Shown here in pieces: positions 7,532 to 16,677 of a stretch of DNA of 38,945 bases. The notes beneath the pieces are model-generated. The model was not told the DNA's origin, did no database searches, and worked only from the letters and a program-made list of their open reading frames with translations. Within the stretch, counting starts at the first letter, position 1, and each line of letters opens with the position of its first letter. A program made the position numbers and the translations under genes. The stretch covers positions 1 through 38,945 of the forward strand of contig QBLU01000033.1 in assembly GCA_003241875.1 (NCBI GenBank), in the 5' to 3' direction. This stretch comes from Alphaproteobacteria bacterium (lineage in GTDB: Bacteria > Pseudomonadota > Alphaproteobacteria > Sphingomonadales > Sphingomonadaceae).

Positions 7532-7560
7532 AAATTATTTTCAATAAGTGGGATGGACAA
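7532..7560 (-). promoter_or_regulatory. Possible promoter of the DUF4136-like lipoprotein gene
   Basis: Reading the minus strand, TTGTCC (7555-7560) and TAATTT (7532-7537) are separated by 17 bp in the only AT-rich patch of this region. The start codon lies 16 bp further downstream. The match to the sigma70 consensus is moderate. Confidence 0.4.
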
Positions 7561-7614
7561 TGGAAGGTTGCAAGTTAATCGCTCGTGAATTCGGCGATGC
7601 CGAGGTGCGACCGA

Positions 7615-8606
<992 letters not shown>

Positions 8607-8610
<4 letters not shown>

Positions 8611-10175
8611 GTGCGGCCTTTTCGTGAAAACTGGGCGCGAAGCTCGGCGACGGTGAAGATGCGCAGGGCCCGCGCCGCCAGCAGATACGCGATGCCGGCG
8701 GTGCCGAGCAACACGGCCAGGCTGCCTATGCGAGTCGGCAGGTTGCCGCCCAGCCACGGTGCCAGCGCCATGCCGACGCCGACGAGCGTGGCGATCATCA
8801 CCACGGTCGCCGCCACCAGCCGCGGCAGCGTGCGCCGCAGCCGCGCATCGATCCGGAAATGGCCGCGATGGCGCAGCACCGCCCAGAGCGCGATGGCGTT
8901 GACCCAAGCAGCGGCCGCCGTCGACAGCGCAATACCGACATGGCCGAAGCGCCAGATCAGCAGCAGATTGCCGGCCAGGTTGACCAGCATCGAGGCGACG
9001 GCGATGCGCACCGGCATTTTCGTGTCCTGCCGGGCATGAAACCCCGGGGTCAGCACCTTGATCAGCACATAAGCCGGCAGCCCGAGCGAGAAGGCGGCGA
9101 GTGCATCGGCGGTGGCGCGGGTATCGGCCGGGGTGAAGCGGCCGTGCTCGAGCAGGGTGCGGATGATCGGATCGGCCGACACCGCCAGCGCCGCCGCCGC
9201 CGGCAGGGTCAGCAGCAGCACCAGCTCGATGGCGCGGTTCTGGGTGTGCGCCGCGGCCGCATCATTGCCGCCGCCCAGTTGCCGCGACAGCGCCGGCAGC
9301 AGCGCCGTGCCGACGCCGATGCCGATGAGGCCGAGCGGCAGCTGGTTCAGGCGATCGGCATAATAGAGAAAGCTGACAGCGCCTTCGGGCAGGAACCGCG
9401 CTGCCAGCGCCGTCGAGATCAGCAGGTTGAACTGCACGGCGCCGGCCCCCAGCGCCGCCGGGCCGATGATGCGCAGCAGCTGGCGAACCTTGGCGCCGAG
9501 CCGGGGCCGGCGCAGTCGCAAGCGGATGTCGGCGCGCAGGCACGACCAGAGCAGCCAGCCGAACTGCAGGATGCCGGCAATCGTCACGCACGCCGCCTGC
9601 ACCCGCGCGCTCGCGACCTCGTCGGTGCCGCGAAACAGCAGCAACCCGGCGATCAGCGCCAGGTTGAGCAGGATCGGGGCCGCGGCATTGACCCAGAAGC
9701 GCCCGATCGAATTGAGGATGCCGCCCATCAGCGAGACGAGGCTGATCAGCAGCAGATAGGGAAAGGTCAGCCGGGTGAAATCGACGGCGAGCGCGAATTT
9801 CTGCGGGCTGGCATCGGGAAAGCCGCCGGTCAGCGCCCATACCACCGGCCCGGCAGCGACCACCATCACCATGGTGAAGATCACCAGCGCCGGCAGCAGC
9901 ACCGCCAGCACATCCTCGGCAAAGCGCTTGGCATTGGTCATGTCGCCGGCATCGGCGCCGACCTGGCGGTTGAACATCGGCACAAAGGCGGCGGAAAAGG
10001 CGCCTTCGGCAAACAGCGCGCGGAACAGGTTGGGCAGCCGAAAGGCGATCAGGAAGGCATCGGCAGCCATGCCGGCGCCGATGTAGCGCGCCATCAGCAC
10101 GTCGCGGACAAAACCGGCGATGCGGCTGATAAGGGTCAGGCCGCCGATGGTCGCGGTGGCTTTGACGAGATTCAC
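8607..10175 (-). CDS. murJ: Lipid II flippase MurJ
   Basis: This 522-residue polytopic membrane protein of the MVF/MATE-like fold moves lipid II across the cytoplasmic membrane for peptidoglycan synthesis. The N-terminal signature [20 protein letters not shown] (11-30) and the following [20 protein letters not shown] are diagnostic, with about 14 hydrophobic segments after them. The start is a GTG at 10175 with only a weak GGGGCG upstream. It is separated from secB by 137 bases that hold a repeat element, and overlaps trpS by four bases. Confidence 0.96.
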
Positions 10176-10218
10176 AGCGCAGCGCCCCGGAGTCTAGCGC
10201 GAAGCGCAACACACCGAG

Positions 10219-10293
10219 AGGCGCAAGCTCGGCCGGCGGGGCGGCAGAGAATTCTGCCGAGCCCGTCCGACGTCACGACGCGGCTTTGCCGCG
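10219..10293. repeat. Dispersed two-hairpin element, copy 1 (3' of secB)
   Basis: Constant blocks are AGGCGCAAG (10219-10227), CGGCCGGCGGGGCGG (10230-10244) and CCCGTCCGACG (10262-10272). Between the last two is a hairpin GGCAGA-GAAT-TCTGCC (10243-10258). After them is a second hairpin, CGCGGC-TTT-GCCGCG (10279-10293). The second copy at 13580-13658 has the same blocks in the same order but different stem bases that still pair. The element fills most of the secB-murJ gap. See findings. Confidence 0.7.
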
Positions 10294-10312
10294 GCGCTCT
10301 GCGCTTTCGGAG

Positions 10313-10807
10313 TTAAGCATTCCCGACCTGGGCGCCTTGGGCACCCTGCTGCTGCGCCATGTAAAGCGACGCAAAGTCGATCGGGTCGAGCATCAGCGGC
10401 GGGAAGCCGCCGTCGCGGACCGAATCGGCGATGATGCGGCGGGCGAACGGGAAGATGATCCGCGGCGCCTCGATGATCAGGAACGGCTCAAGCGCTTCCT
10501 CGGGGACGTTGGCGAGGCCGAAGAGGCCAGCGTAGAGCAGGTCGACGACGAAGGCGACATTGTCGCCGGCCATCGCCTTGGCGCTGATCTTCAGTTCGAC
10601 TTCATAGACATTGTCGCCACCGCGCTTGGCGTTGACGCTGACATTGACGTCGATGCGGGGCTGTTCGGTCGACTGCAACGACGCCGGCGCGTTCGGGTTC
10701 TCGAACGACAGGTCCTTGACGTACTGGGTCAGGATCGAAACCTGCGGCAGGTCCTGCATCCCGGCATCGAAACCGTTTTCGGTCGGCAGCATGTTGTCGT
10801 CAGCCAT
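10313..10807 (-). CDS. secB: Protein-export chaperone SecB
   Basis: SecB is a tetrameric cytosolic chaperone that holds preproteins unfolded and hands them to SecA. The 164-residue product has the family's [20 protein letters not shown] near the N-terminus, [10 protein letters not shown] in the middle and LFPFAR-equivalent [20 protein letters not shown] with [11 protein letters not shown] toward the end. A short Gln/Gly/Ala tail closes the protein. The ATG at 10807 has AAGGA about six bases upstream. It lies just after rplQ, and its partner genes secY and secA lie elsewhere in this window. Confidence 0.96.
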   Translation of the reverse strand: MADDNMLPTENGFDAGMQDLPQVSILTQYVKDLSFENPNAPASLQSTEQPRIDVNVSVNAKRGGDNVYEVELKISAKAMAGDNVAFVVDLLYAGLFGLANVPEEALEPFLIIEAPRIIFPFARRIIADSVRDGGFPPLMLDPIDFASLYMAQQQGAQGAQVGNA

Positions 10808-10841
10808 GGCTGGTTCCTTTGGCGGAAAGGGGCAGGAAAGG

Positions 10842-10876
10842 GCGCGGGCTGGCTAACATCGCGTCAGCGCCCGCGC
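10842..10876 (-). terminator. Hairpin terminator candidate after rplQ
   Basis: GCGCGGGC (10842-10849) pairs with GCCCGCGC (10869-10876), and the stem is extended by CTG/CAG with a bulge. On the transcribed minus strand the stem is followed by CCCTTTCC, a poor T-tract. It marks the end of the ribosomal cluster and may stop or reduce read-through into secB. A 14-bp palindrome (10881-10894) lies between it and the rplQ stop. Confidence 0.45.
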
Positions 10877-10897
10877 AATCCGGGATCGATCCCGAAC

Positions 10898-11311
10898 TCA
10901 ATCCTCGCTGTCGAAGCTTTCGACCGGGCTCGAGTCCTGGCCCTTGGCGCTGGTGTCGCGATCGACGAACTCGACGATGGCCATCGGCGTGGCGTCCGAA
11001 CGGCGGATGCCGGCCTTGACGATGCGGACATAGCCGCCCTGGCGATCGGCGTAGCGCATGGCCAGCGTGTCGAACAGCTTGATCAGCTGCTCGTCATCAC
11101 CCAGTCGGGCGTGCGCCAGACGGCGGTTTGACAGGCCGCCGTGCTTGGCGAGCGTGATCAGCTTTTCCATGTACGGGCGGATTTCGCGCGCCTTGGGCAG
11201 CGTCGTCTTGATCTGCTCGTGCTTGACGAGGCTCGCCGCCATGTTGCGGAACATCGCGAGGCGATGGCTGGTCGTGCGACCGAGTTTGCGATGGGCGTTA
11301 CCGTGACGCAT
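10898..11311 (-). CDS. rplQ: 50S ribosomal protein L17
   Basis: L17 binds 23S rRNA near the peptide exit tunnel. The 137-residue protein begins [20 protein letters not shown], the invariant family start, so the ATG at 11311 (GGAG eight bases upstream) is chosen over the GTG three codons earlier at 11320. The C-terminus carries an acidic tail ([11 protein letters not shown]) beyond the E. coli length. It is the last gene of the alpha operon, 96 bases after rpoA, the usual order. Confidence 0.96.
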   Translation of the reverse strand: MRHGNAHRKLGRTTSHRLAMFRNMAASLVKHEQIKTTLPKAREIRPYMEKLITLAKHGGLSNRRLAHARLGDDEQLIKLFDTLAMRYADRQGGYVRIVKAGIRRSDATPMAIVEFVDRDTSAKGQDSSPVESFDSED

Positions 11312-11358
11312 GTTCTTCACTCCGTTCGTTGAGGGGCCGTGCCAGGTACCCCAAACCG

Positions 11359-11380
11359 GGCCCGGCGATATTGCCGGGCC
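11359..11380 (-). promoter_or_regulatory. Stem-loop between rpoA and rplQ
   Basis: GGCCCGGC (11359-11366) pairs with GCCGGGCC (11373-11380) across a six-base loop. No T-tract follows on the minus strand. It may adjust the rplQ message level or protect the rpoA 3' end. Confidence 0.5.
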
Positions 11381-11407
11381 GATACTCGTCAGCCTTGAAA
11401 GCCGAGC

Positions 11408-12454
11408 CTAAAATTCCTGCTCGAGCTTCTTGGCCATCTCTTCGATGTTCTCCGGCGGCCAGCCCGAGATTTCCATGCCAAGGCGCAGGCCCATGTGGCC
11501 GAGCACTTCCTTGATCTCGTTGAGTGACTTGCGGCCGAAGTTCGGCGTCCGCAGCATTTCGCTCTCGGTCTTCTGCACCAGATCGCCGATGTAGATGATG
11601 TTGTCGTTCTTCAGGCAGTTCGCCGAACGCACCGACAGTTCCAGCTCGTCGACCTTCTTCAGCAGGAAGCGGTTGATGACGGTGTTGTCGTCGACTTCGA
11701 TCGGGCCGCCGGTGGGGACCGGTGCCGGCGCCGCGGCAACGCTGTCTTCGAAATTGACGAACAGCTGCAGCTGGTCCTGGAGGATCTTGGCGGCATAAGC
11801 CAGCGCATCGTCCGGGGTCACGGTGCCGTCGGTTTCGACCTGGATGGTCAGCTTGTCGTAATCGAGCTCCTGGCCGACGCGGGTGTTGTCGACCTTGTAG
11901 CTGACCTGGCGCACCGGCGAGTACAGCGCATCGACCGGCACCAGGCCGATCGGCGCATCGGCCGGGCGGTTGGCGCTGGCGGGGACATAGCCCTTGCCGG
12001 CTTCGACGGTCAGTTCCATGTTCAGCGTGGCGCCGTCATCGAGCGTGCAGATGACGAGATCCTTGTTGAGGACCTCCATGTCGCCGGTGACATTGATCTG
12101 GCCGGCGGTGACTTCGCCCGGACCGGTCGCCGTCAAATGCACACGCTTGGGCTGATCGCCCTGCATGCGGATGGCCACCTGCTTGATGTTGAGCACGATG
12201 TCGGTCACGTCTTCGCGAACGCCGGTCAGCGACGAGAATTCGTGCAGCACGCCGTCGATCTTGATGGCGGTCACCGCGGCACCCTGCAGCGACGACAGCA
12301 GCACGCGGCGCAGGGCGTTGCCCAGCGTCAGGCCGAAACCGCGCTCCAGCGGCTCGGCGACAAAGCTGCCCTTGCGGCGGCTGTCGGCACTCGGCCGGGC
12401 CTCGAGCCGGTTCGGCTTCTTCAGTTCGGTCCAGTTCTTGGCGATCACTGCCAC
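11408..12454 (-). CDS. rpoA: DNA-directed RNA polymerase subunit alpha
   Basis: This is the alpha subunit, whose N-terminal domain dimerises to assemble RNA polymerase and whose C-terminal domain contacts UP elements and activators. The 348-residue product shows [25 protein letters not shown] in the N-terminal domain and [20 protein letters not shown] with [10 protein letters not shown] in the C-terminal domain. The length is normal for alphaproteobacteria. The start is a GTG at 12454 preceded by GAGGTGAG. It lies 109 bases after rpsK and 96 before rplQ. Confidence 0.97.
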   Translation of the reverse strand: MAVIAKNWTELKKPNRLEARPSADSRRKGSFVAEPLERGFGLTLGNALRRVLLSSLQGAAVTAIKIDGVLHEFSSLTGVREDVTDIVLNIKQVAIRMQGDQPKRVHLTATGPGEVTAGQINVTGDMEVLNKDLVICTLDDGATLNMELTVEAGKGYVPASANRPADAPIGLVPVDALYSPVRQVSYKVDNTRVGQELDYDKLTIQVETDGTVTPDDALAYAAKILQDQLQLFVNFEDSVAAAPAPVPTGGPIEVDDNTVINRFLLKKVDELELSVRSANCLKNDNIIYIGDLVQKTESEMLRTPNFGRKSLNEIKEVLGHMGLRLGMEISGWPPENIEEMAKKLEQEF

Positions 12455-12477
12455 AGGCTCACCTCATCATTGGAGAG

Positions 12478-12558
12478 GGGCGGATCGTCACCCGCCCGTC
12501 CCCGTCATCAAAAATTTGTGCAAATCCGCGCCCCGGGGAGAGGCGCGGCCGAAGCCGC
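12478..12558 (-). promoter_or_regulatory. Paired stem-loops between rpsK and rpoA, one with a UUCG loop
   Basis: On the minus strand, GCGGC-TTCG-GCCGC (12545-12558) forms a hairpin with a canonical C(UUCG)G tetraloop six bases after the rpsK stop codon. A second hairpin of six pairs lies at 12478-12497, about 23 bases before the rpoA start. They may buffer rpoA expression relative to the ribosomal genes or serve as processing sites. Confidence 0.5.
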
Positions 12559-12563
12559 CAGGG

Positions 12564-12953
12564 TCAGACCCGGCGACGCTTCGGCGGACGCACGCCGTTG
12601 TGCGGGATCGGCGTCACGTCGCGGATCGCAGTGATCTGGAAACCCACGGCCTGCAGGGCACGCAGGGCGCTTTCGCGACCCGAGCCCGGACCGCGGACTT
12701 CGACTTCCAGCGTCCGGACGCCATGCTCGGCGGCCTTCTTGCCGGCATCTTCGGCGGCCATCTGCGCCGCGAACGGCGTCGACTTGCGGCTGCCCTTGAA
12801 ACCCATGGTCCCGGCCGACGACCAGGCAATCGCATTGCCCTGGGCATCGGTGATGGTGATCATGGTGTTGTTGAAACTGGCGTTCACATGGGCAACGCCC
12901 GACGTGATGTTCTTGCGCTCGCGGCGCTTGATGCGTGCAACTTCGCGTGCCAT
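12564..12953 (-). CDS. rpsK: 30S ribosomal protein S11
   Basis: S11 lies on the platform of the small subunit near the E site. The 129-residue protein contains [20 protein letters not shown] (20-39), [19 protein letters not shown] and the conserved C-terminal [20 protein letters not shown], followed by PKRRRV. Length equals that of E. coli. It sits 57 bases after rpsM. The alphaproteobacterial gene order lacks rpsD here, so rpoA comes next. Confidence 0.97.
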   Translation of the reverse strand: MAREVARIKRRERKNITSGVAHVNASFNNTMITITDAQGNAIAWSSAGTMGFKGSRKSTPFAAQMAAEDAGKKAAEHGVRTLEVEVRGPGSGRESALRALQAVGFQITAIRDVTPIPHNGVRPPKRRRV

Positions 12954-13010
12954 CGAAAAATCCTAATCCGTATCGTCGATCTGGGAGAAAAAGCGTGAAG
13001 CCCGAGGGGC

Positions 13011-13379
13011 TTACTTCTTCTTGCCGGCGATCGGCTTGGCCTTACCCTTGCGGGTACGCGCGTTGGTGTGGGTGCGCTGGCCGCGAACCGGCAGGCCCCG
13101 GCGGTGACGCAGGCCGCGATAGCAGGCGAGGTCCATCAGGCGCTTGATGTTCATCGCCGTCTGGCGACGAAGATCACCCTCGACCGTGACTTCCTTGTCG
13201 ATCTTCTCGCGAATCGACAGGACTTCCGAATCGGTCAGGTCCTGCACACGGCGATCGACCGGGAAGCCCAGTTCGTCGGCAATGCGCTTGGCGGTTGTAC
13301 GGCCGATGCCGTGGATGTAGGTCAGCGCGATCTCAACGCGCTTGTTGGTCGGGATGTTAACACCCGCAATACGTGCCAC
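13011..13379 (-). CDS. rpsM: 30S ribosomal protein S13
   Basis: S13 sits in the head of the small subunit and touches the P-site tRNA and L5. The 122-residue protein starts [20 protein letters not shown], has [13 protein letters not shown] and ends in the basic [20 protein letters not shown] tail. The start is a GTG at 13379 with AAGGAA upstream. It is the first gene of the alpha operon, with its own promoter at 13494-13522. Confidence 0.97.
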   Translation of the reverse strand: MARIAGVNIPTNKRVEIALTYIHGIGRTTAKRIADELGFPVDRRVQDLTDSEVLSIREKIDKEVTVEGDLRRQTAMNIKRLMDLACYRGLRHRRGLPVRGQRTHTNARTRKGKAKPIAGKKK

Positions 13380-13493
13380 AGATTATTTCCTTCCAAGCTC
13401 CACAGGGTGCGCTGGGCAGGCACCCCATCTCAAAGCAAGAACCGGACGGCCGCAACGGCCGCCGGGTCAGTGATCCGGTTAATCGGAAAGGGG

Positions 13494-13522
13494 CTGCTAG
13501 CCGGAGAGAGGGAGAGAGTCAA
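13494..13522 (-). promoter_or_regulatory. Promoter of the rpsM-rpsK-rpoA-rplQ operon
   Basis: On the minus strand, TTGACT (13517-13522) is followed after exactly 17 bp by TAGCAG (13494-13499). Transcription would begin near 13487, giving a leader of about 108 nt before the rpsM GTG. That leader can fold into ACCGGA/TCCGGT closing a CGGCCG hairpin, and a GGGTGC/GCACCC stem nearer the start codon. Confidence 0.65.
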
Positions 13523-13579
13523 GGGCGAAGCGCCGCGTCGCCGCGCCGCGAGCGCGCATGACGCAGCCAAGCGCGCGAC

Positions 13580-13658
13580 AGGCGCAAGACCGGCCGGCGG
13601 GGCGGTGCGCGCTCCTGCGCACCGAACCCGTCCGACGCCAGCATGGGCTTTGCCCATG
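13580..13658. repeat. Dispersed two-hairpin element, copy 2 (3' of adk)
   Basis: The same constant blocks as copy 1 occur here: AGGCGCAAG (13580-13588), CGGCCGGCGGGGCGG (13591-13605) and CCCGTCCGACG (13627-13637). The first variable stem is GGTGCGC/GCGCACC (13604-13623) and the second is CATGGGC-TTT-GCCCATG (13642-13658). It lies in the 317-bp gap between the adk stop and the rpsM promoter. Apart from that promoter and its leader, I see nothing else in this gap. Confidence 0.7.
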
Positions 13659-13696
13659 CCCTCCCCTTCTACTTGACCGCCAACGCCCAACCAGCG

Positions 13697-14344
13697 TCAG
13701 CGATCCAGTACCGCATCGATGCTCCGCGCCACCGCATCCATGTCGGCCATGCCGTCGACCCGGTCGACCAGCCCGCGCGCCTCGTAATGCGGCAGGATCG
13801 GCGCCGTCTTGGCGCGATATTCCGCCATCCGCGTCCGCACCGTCTCGGCATTGTCGTCGGGGCGCCGATTGAACTGCGTCGATCCGCAGACGTCGCAGAT
13901 ACCCTCGACCTTGGGCTGCTTGTGCCGATCGTGATAGCCTTCACCGCACTGGGCGCAGGTGAAGCGCCCGGTGATGCGATCGACCAGCGCGTCCTCGTCG
14001 ACTTCGAGCTCGATGACATTGTCGAGCGCCAGGCCCTTGTCGGCGAGCATCGCATCCAGTGCCAGCGCCTGCACATCGGTACGCGGATAGCCATCAAGGA
14101 TGAAGCCCTGGCGGGCATCGTCATGGTCGAGCCGTTCCGACAGGATGCCGTTGACGATATCGTCGGACACCAGCCCGCCCGATTCCATCACCGACCTGGC
14201 CTGCAGGCCGACGGGCGTTCCAGCGGCGACGGCGGCCCGGAGCATGTCTCCGGTAGAAAGCTGGACAAGTCCCCGTTCTTTGACGAGTCGGCTTGCCTGG
14301 GTCCCCTTCCCCGCGCCGGGCGGACCCAGCAAGATCAAATTCAA
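13697..14344 (-). CDS. adk: Adenylate kinase
   Basis: Adenylate kinase interconverts ATP plus AMP and two ADP. The 215-residue protein has the P-loop GPPGAGKGT (7-15), the FILDGYPRT segment (81-89) and a zinc-type LID domain with cysteines at 130, 133, 150 and 153. The E. coli enzyme lacks these cysteines. The start is a rare TTG at 14344, supported by GGGGGAG about seven bases upstream and by the family N-terminus MNLILLGPPG. The TTG overlaps the secY TGA by four bases, so translation is probably coupled to secY. Confidence 0.96.
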   Translation of the reverse strand: MNLILLGPPGAGKGTQASRLVKERGLVQLSTGDMLRAAVAAGTPVGLQARSVMESGGLVSDDIVNGILSERLDHDDARQGFILDGYPRTDVQALALDAMLADKGLALDNVIELEVDEDALVDRITGRFTCAQCGEGYHDRHKQPKVEGICDVCGSTQFNRRPDDNAETVRTRMAEYRAKTAPILPHYEARGLVDRVDGMADMDAVARSIDAVLDR

Positions 14345-15696
14345 CGGCGCGCTCCCCCACGGAGTTTGGATTTCTTTATCAGACCCTCATATTGATGCGC
14401 GAGCAAGTGGCTCTGGATCTGGGCGACGGTATCCATGGTCACATTCACGACGATCAACAGCGATGTCCCGCCCAGCGCGAGGCCGGTGCCGAGCCGCGCC
14501 GACAGGAATTCCGGCAGCAGGCAGATGACGGTAAGATAGGCGGCGCCGACGACGGTGATGCGGGTCAGCACGAAATCGAGATACTCCGACGTCCGCACGC
14601 CCGGCCGGATGCCGGGGATGAAGCCGCCGTACTTCTTCAGATTCTCCGCCGTCTCCTCGGGATTGAAGACGATGGCGGTGTAGAAAAAGGCAAAGAAGAT
14701 GATGCCGGCCGCATAGAGCAGCATGTACAGCGGCGCGCCGTGCTGCAGCGCCGTCGTTACCGACAGCAGCCAATCGGGGCCGCTGCCGCCCTGCGCCGCG
14801 AACTGCGCGATGGTCAGCGGCATCAACAGCAGCGACGAGGCAAAGATCGGCGGGATGACGCCGGCGGTATTCAGCTTCAGCGGCAGGTGCGAGCTGTCGC
14901 CCTGGAAGGTGCGGGTGCCGACCTGGCGCTTGGGATACTGGATCAGGATGCGCCGCTGGGCGCGCTCCATCAGGCAGATGAAGGCGACGGTGAGCAGCGC
15001 GATGAGGCCGACCAGGACCACGGCGACCGGCGACAGCGCGCCGGTTCGGCTCTGTTCGAACAGCTGGCCGATCGCCGTCGGCAGATGCGCGACGATGCCG
15101 GCCATGATGATCAGCGAGATACCGTTGCCGATCCCGCGGCTGGTGATCTGTTCACCCAGCCACATCAGGAACATGGTGCCGCCGATCAGCGTGATGACGG
15201 TGGTGGCGCGGAAGAAATAGCCGGGGTCGATGACCGCCGACACGCCCTGGCCGGCGCCCCAGCTTTCGAGGCCGACGGCGATGCCATAGCCCTGGATCGC
15301 GGTCAGGAACACCGTGCCATAGCGGGTATACTGGTTCAGCGTCTTGCGGCCGGTATCGCCTTCCTTCTTCAGCGCCATGAAGCTCGGCACCAGCGACGTC
15401 AGCAGCTGCACGATGATCGACGCGGTAATGTACGGCGTGACGCCCAGCGCGATCAGCGACATGCGCTCGAGCGCGCCGCCTGAGAACATGTTGAAGAAAT
15501 CGAGGACGCCGCCCTGGGTCTGGCTGAACAGCGAGTTGAGCGCCGTCGGGTCGATGCCGGGCAGCGGCACGAAGGAGACCAGGCGGAAGACGACCAGCGC
15601 ACCAAGGGTGAACCACAGCCGCTTCTTGAGCTCGGTGGCCTTGGAGAAATTCGCGAAACTCAGGTTCGCGGCCATGCTTTCGGCGGCTGACGCCAT
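14341..15696 (-). CDS. secY: Preprotein translocase subunit SecY
   Basis: SecY is the channel-forming subunit of the Sec translocon. The 451-residue protein has about ten membrane segments. Visible signatures are KRLWFTLGALVVFRLVSFVPLPGID near the N-terminus, ALGVTPYITASIIVQLLTSL, GIGNGISLIIMAGI, and NPEETAENLKKYGGFIPGIRPG in the C-terminal cytosolic loop. It follows rplO after a structured 126-bp gap and overlaps adk by four bases, the usual end of the spc operon. Confidence 0.97.
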   Translation of the reverse strand: MASAAESMAANLSFANFSKATELKKRLWFTLGALVVFRLVSFVPLPGIDPTALNSLFSQTQGGVLDFFNMFSGGALERMSLIALGVTPYITASIIVQLLTSLVPSFMALKKEGDTGRKTLNQYTRYGTVFLTAIQGYGIAVGLESWGAGQGVSAVIDPGYFFRATTVITLIGGTMFLMWLGEQITSRGIGNGISLIIMAGIVAHLPTAIGQLFEQSRTGALSPVAVVLVGLIALLTVAFICLMERAQRRILIQYPKRQVGTRTFQGDSSHLPLKLNTAGVIPPIFASSLLLMPLTIAQFAAQGGSGPDWLLSVTTALQHGAPLYMLLYAAGIIFFAFFYTAIVFNPEETAENLKKYGGFIPGIRPGVRTSEYLDFVLTRITVVGAAYLTVICLLPEFLSARLGTGLALGGTSLLIVVNVTMDTVAQIQSHLLAHQYEGLIKKSKLRGGARR

Positions 15697-15739
15697 AGTC
15701 CTACCCGATCTTCAAGCCGGCGATCTGCCGGGGCTGAAA

Positions 15740-15786
15740 CGGCGAAACGCCGCGCAAGGCCGTTAGATAGGCAATGCACGGCGTTT
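15740..15786 (-). promoter_or_regulatory. Competing hairpins in the rplO-secY gap
   Basis: On the minus-strand RNA, segment 15779-15786 (AAACGCCG) can pair with 15745-15752 (CGGCGTTT) to form an 8-bp stem. The same segment can instead fold with 15740-15744 into CGGCG-TTT-CGCCG. The two folds exclude each other, an arrangement seen in attenuators. The 126-bp gap also contains a CCGGC/GCCGG hairpin closer to secY. No factor can be named. Confidence 0.4.
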
Positions 15787-15822
15787 CTACCATGTGTCTT
15801 TTTTCCGCCGATGCGGGCTGGC

Positions 15823-16374
15823 TTATTTGGCAGCCTTGAGCGCGGCGGCCTTGGCCTCACGCGCCGTGGCGCGCGCGGCCTTCTGTTCGTCACGGCTCAG
15901 CGGCTCGGGCTTGGGCGCCGGCAGCTCGAGGCTGCCACCGGCGGCTTCGACAGCGGCCTTGGCGGCGGCGCTGGCGCCGGCAAGCTTGAGGTCGACCTTG
16001 GCAGTCAACGCACCCTTGGCGAGCAGGCGCACGCCGTCACGGGCATGCGTCAGCACCTTGGCGTCGAGCAGGGCCTGGATGTCGATGACCTTCGCGGTGT
16101 CGAGACGGCCGGCGTCGATCATCAGCTGCAGGGTGCCGAGGTTGATCTCGGCATAATCCTTGCGGAAGATGTTGTTGAAGCCGCGCTTCGGCAGCCGCAT
16201 GTGCAGCGGCATCTGGCCACCCTCGAAACCCTTGATCGACACGCCGGAACGCGACTTCTGGCCCTTCTGGCCGCGGCCGGCGGTCTTGCCGACGCCGGAA
16301 CCGATACCGCGGCCGACGCGGACGCGGCTCTTGCGGGCGCCGGGATTGTCGTGGAGGTCGTTGAGCTTGGTCAT
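15823..16374 (-). CDS. rplO: 50S ribosomal protein L15
   Basis: L15 is a late-assembling large-subunit protein. It has the family N-terminus [20 protein letters not shown], the Gly-rich [15 protein letters not shown] region and [17 protein letters not shown]. The ATG at 16374 (MTKLNDL) is preferred over a GTG at 16383 because the family normally starts here. The product, about 183 residues, is longer than E. coli L15 (144) because of a C-terminal Ala/Lys/Glu-rich tail from about residue 150 onward. It lies 73 bases after rpmD. Confidence 0.95.
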   Translation of the reverse strand: MTKLNDLHDNPGARKSRVRVGRGIGSGVGKTAGRGQKGQKSRSGVSIKGFEGGQMPLHMRLPKRGFNNIFRKDYAEINLGTLQLMIDAGRLDTAKVIDIQALLDAKVLTHARDGVRLLAKGALTAKVDLKLAGASAAAKAAVEAAGGSLELPAPKPEPLSRDEQKAARATAREAKAAALKAAK

Positions 16375-16421
16375 GGGATGCACTCGCTTTCGCTTTGGGC
16401 GCGCAGGGATGGAAATGCCGC

Positions 16422-16435
16422 CCCGGTTGCCCGGG
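16422..16435 (-). promoter_or_regulatory. GCAA-tetraloop hairpin between rpmD and rplO
   Basis: On the minus strand, CCCGG-GCAA-CCGGG forms a five-pair stem capped by a GNRA tetraloop, 12 bases after the rpmD stop. It is one of several GNRA hairpins placed in the larger gaps of this cluster. Confidence 0.45.
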
Positions 16436-16447
16436 ACGACAGGGAGA

Positions 16448-16666
16448 TCAGGCCGCTTCGACCTTCAGCATGTGCGCCACCTTGGCGATCATGCCGCGGG
16501 TCGACGGGGTGTCCTCGAGGACACGCGACTTGTGCATCTTGTTGAGGCCGAGGCCGACCAGGGTTGCTTCCTGGTCCGGGGCACGACGGATCGGCGAACC
16601 GATCTGCGTGACCTTCACCTTGGCGACGGTCGGTGCTGCCGCGTCAGTCTTGGGGGCTTTGGCCAT
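16448..16666 (-). CDS. rpmD: 50S ribosomal protein L30
   Basis: L30 is a small large-subunit protein. The 72-residue product has an Ala/Lys-rich N-terminal extension ([15 protein letters not shown]) before the family core [20 protein letters not shown] and [20 protein letters not shown], and ends [14 protein letters not shown]. It starts 11 bases after the rpsE stop, and the normal spc order (rpsE-rpmD-rplO) is kept. Confidence 0.95.
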   Translation of the reverse strand: MAKAPKTDAAAPTVAKVKVTQIGSPIRRAPDQEATLVGLGLNKMHKSRVLEDTPSTRGMIAKVAHMLKVEAA

Positions 16667-16677
16667 CGAATGCGTCC

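Noticed and set aside
13558-13872. Plus-strand frames across the adk-rpsM gap
   Set aside because: They translate the repeat element and the antisense of adk; the structured-element explanation is better.
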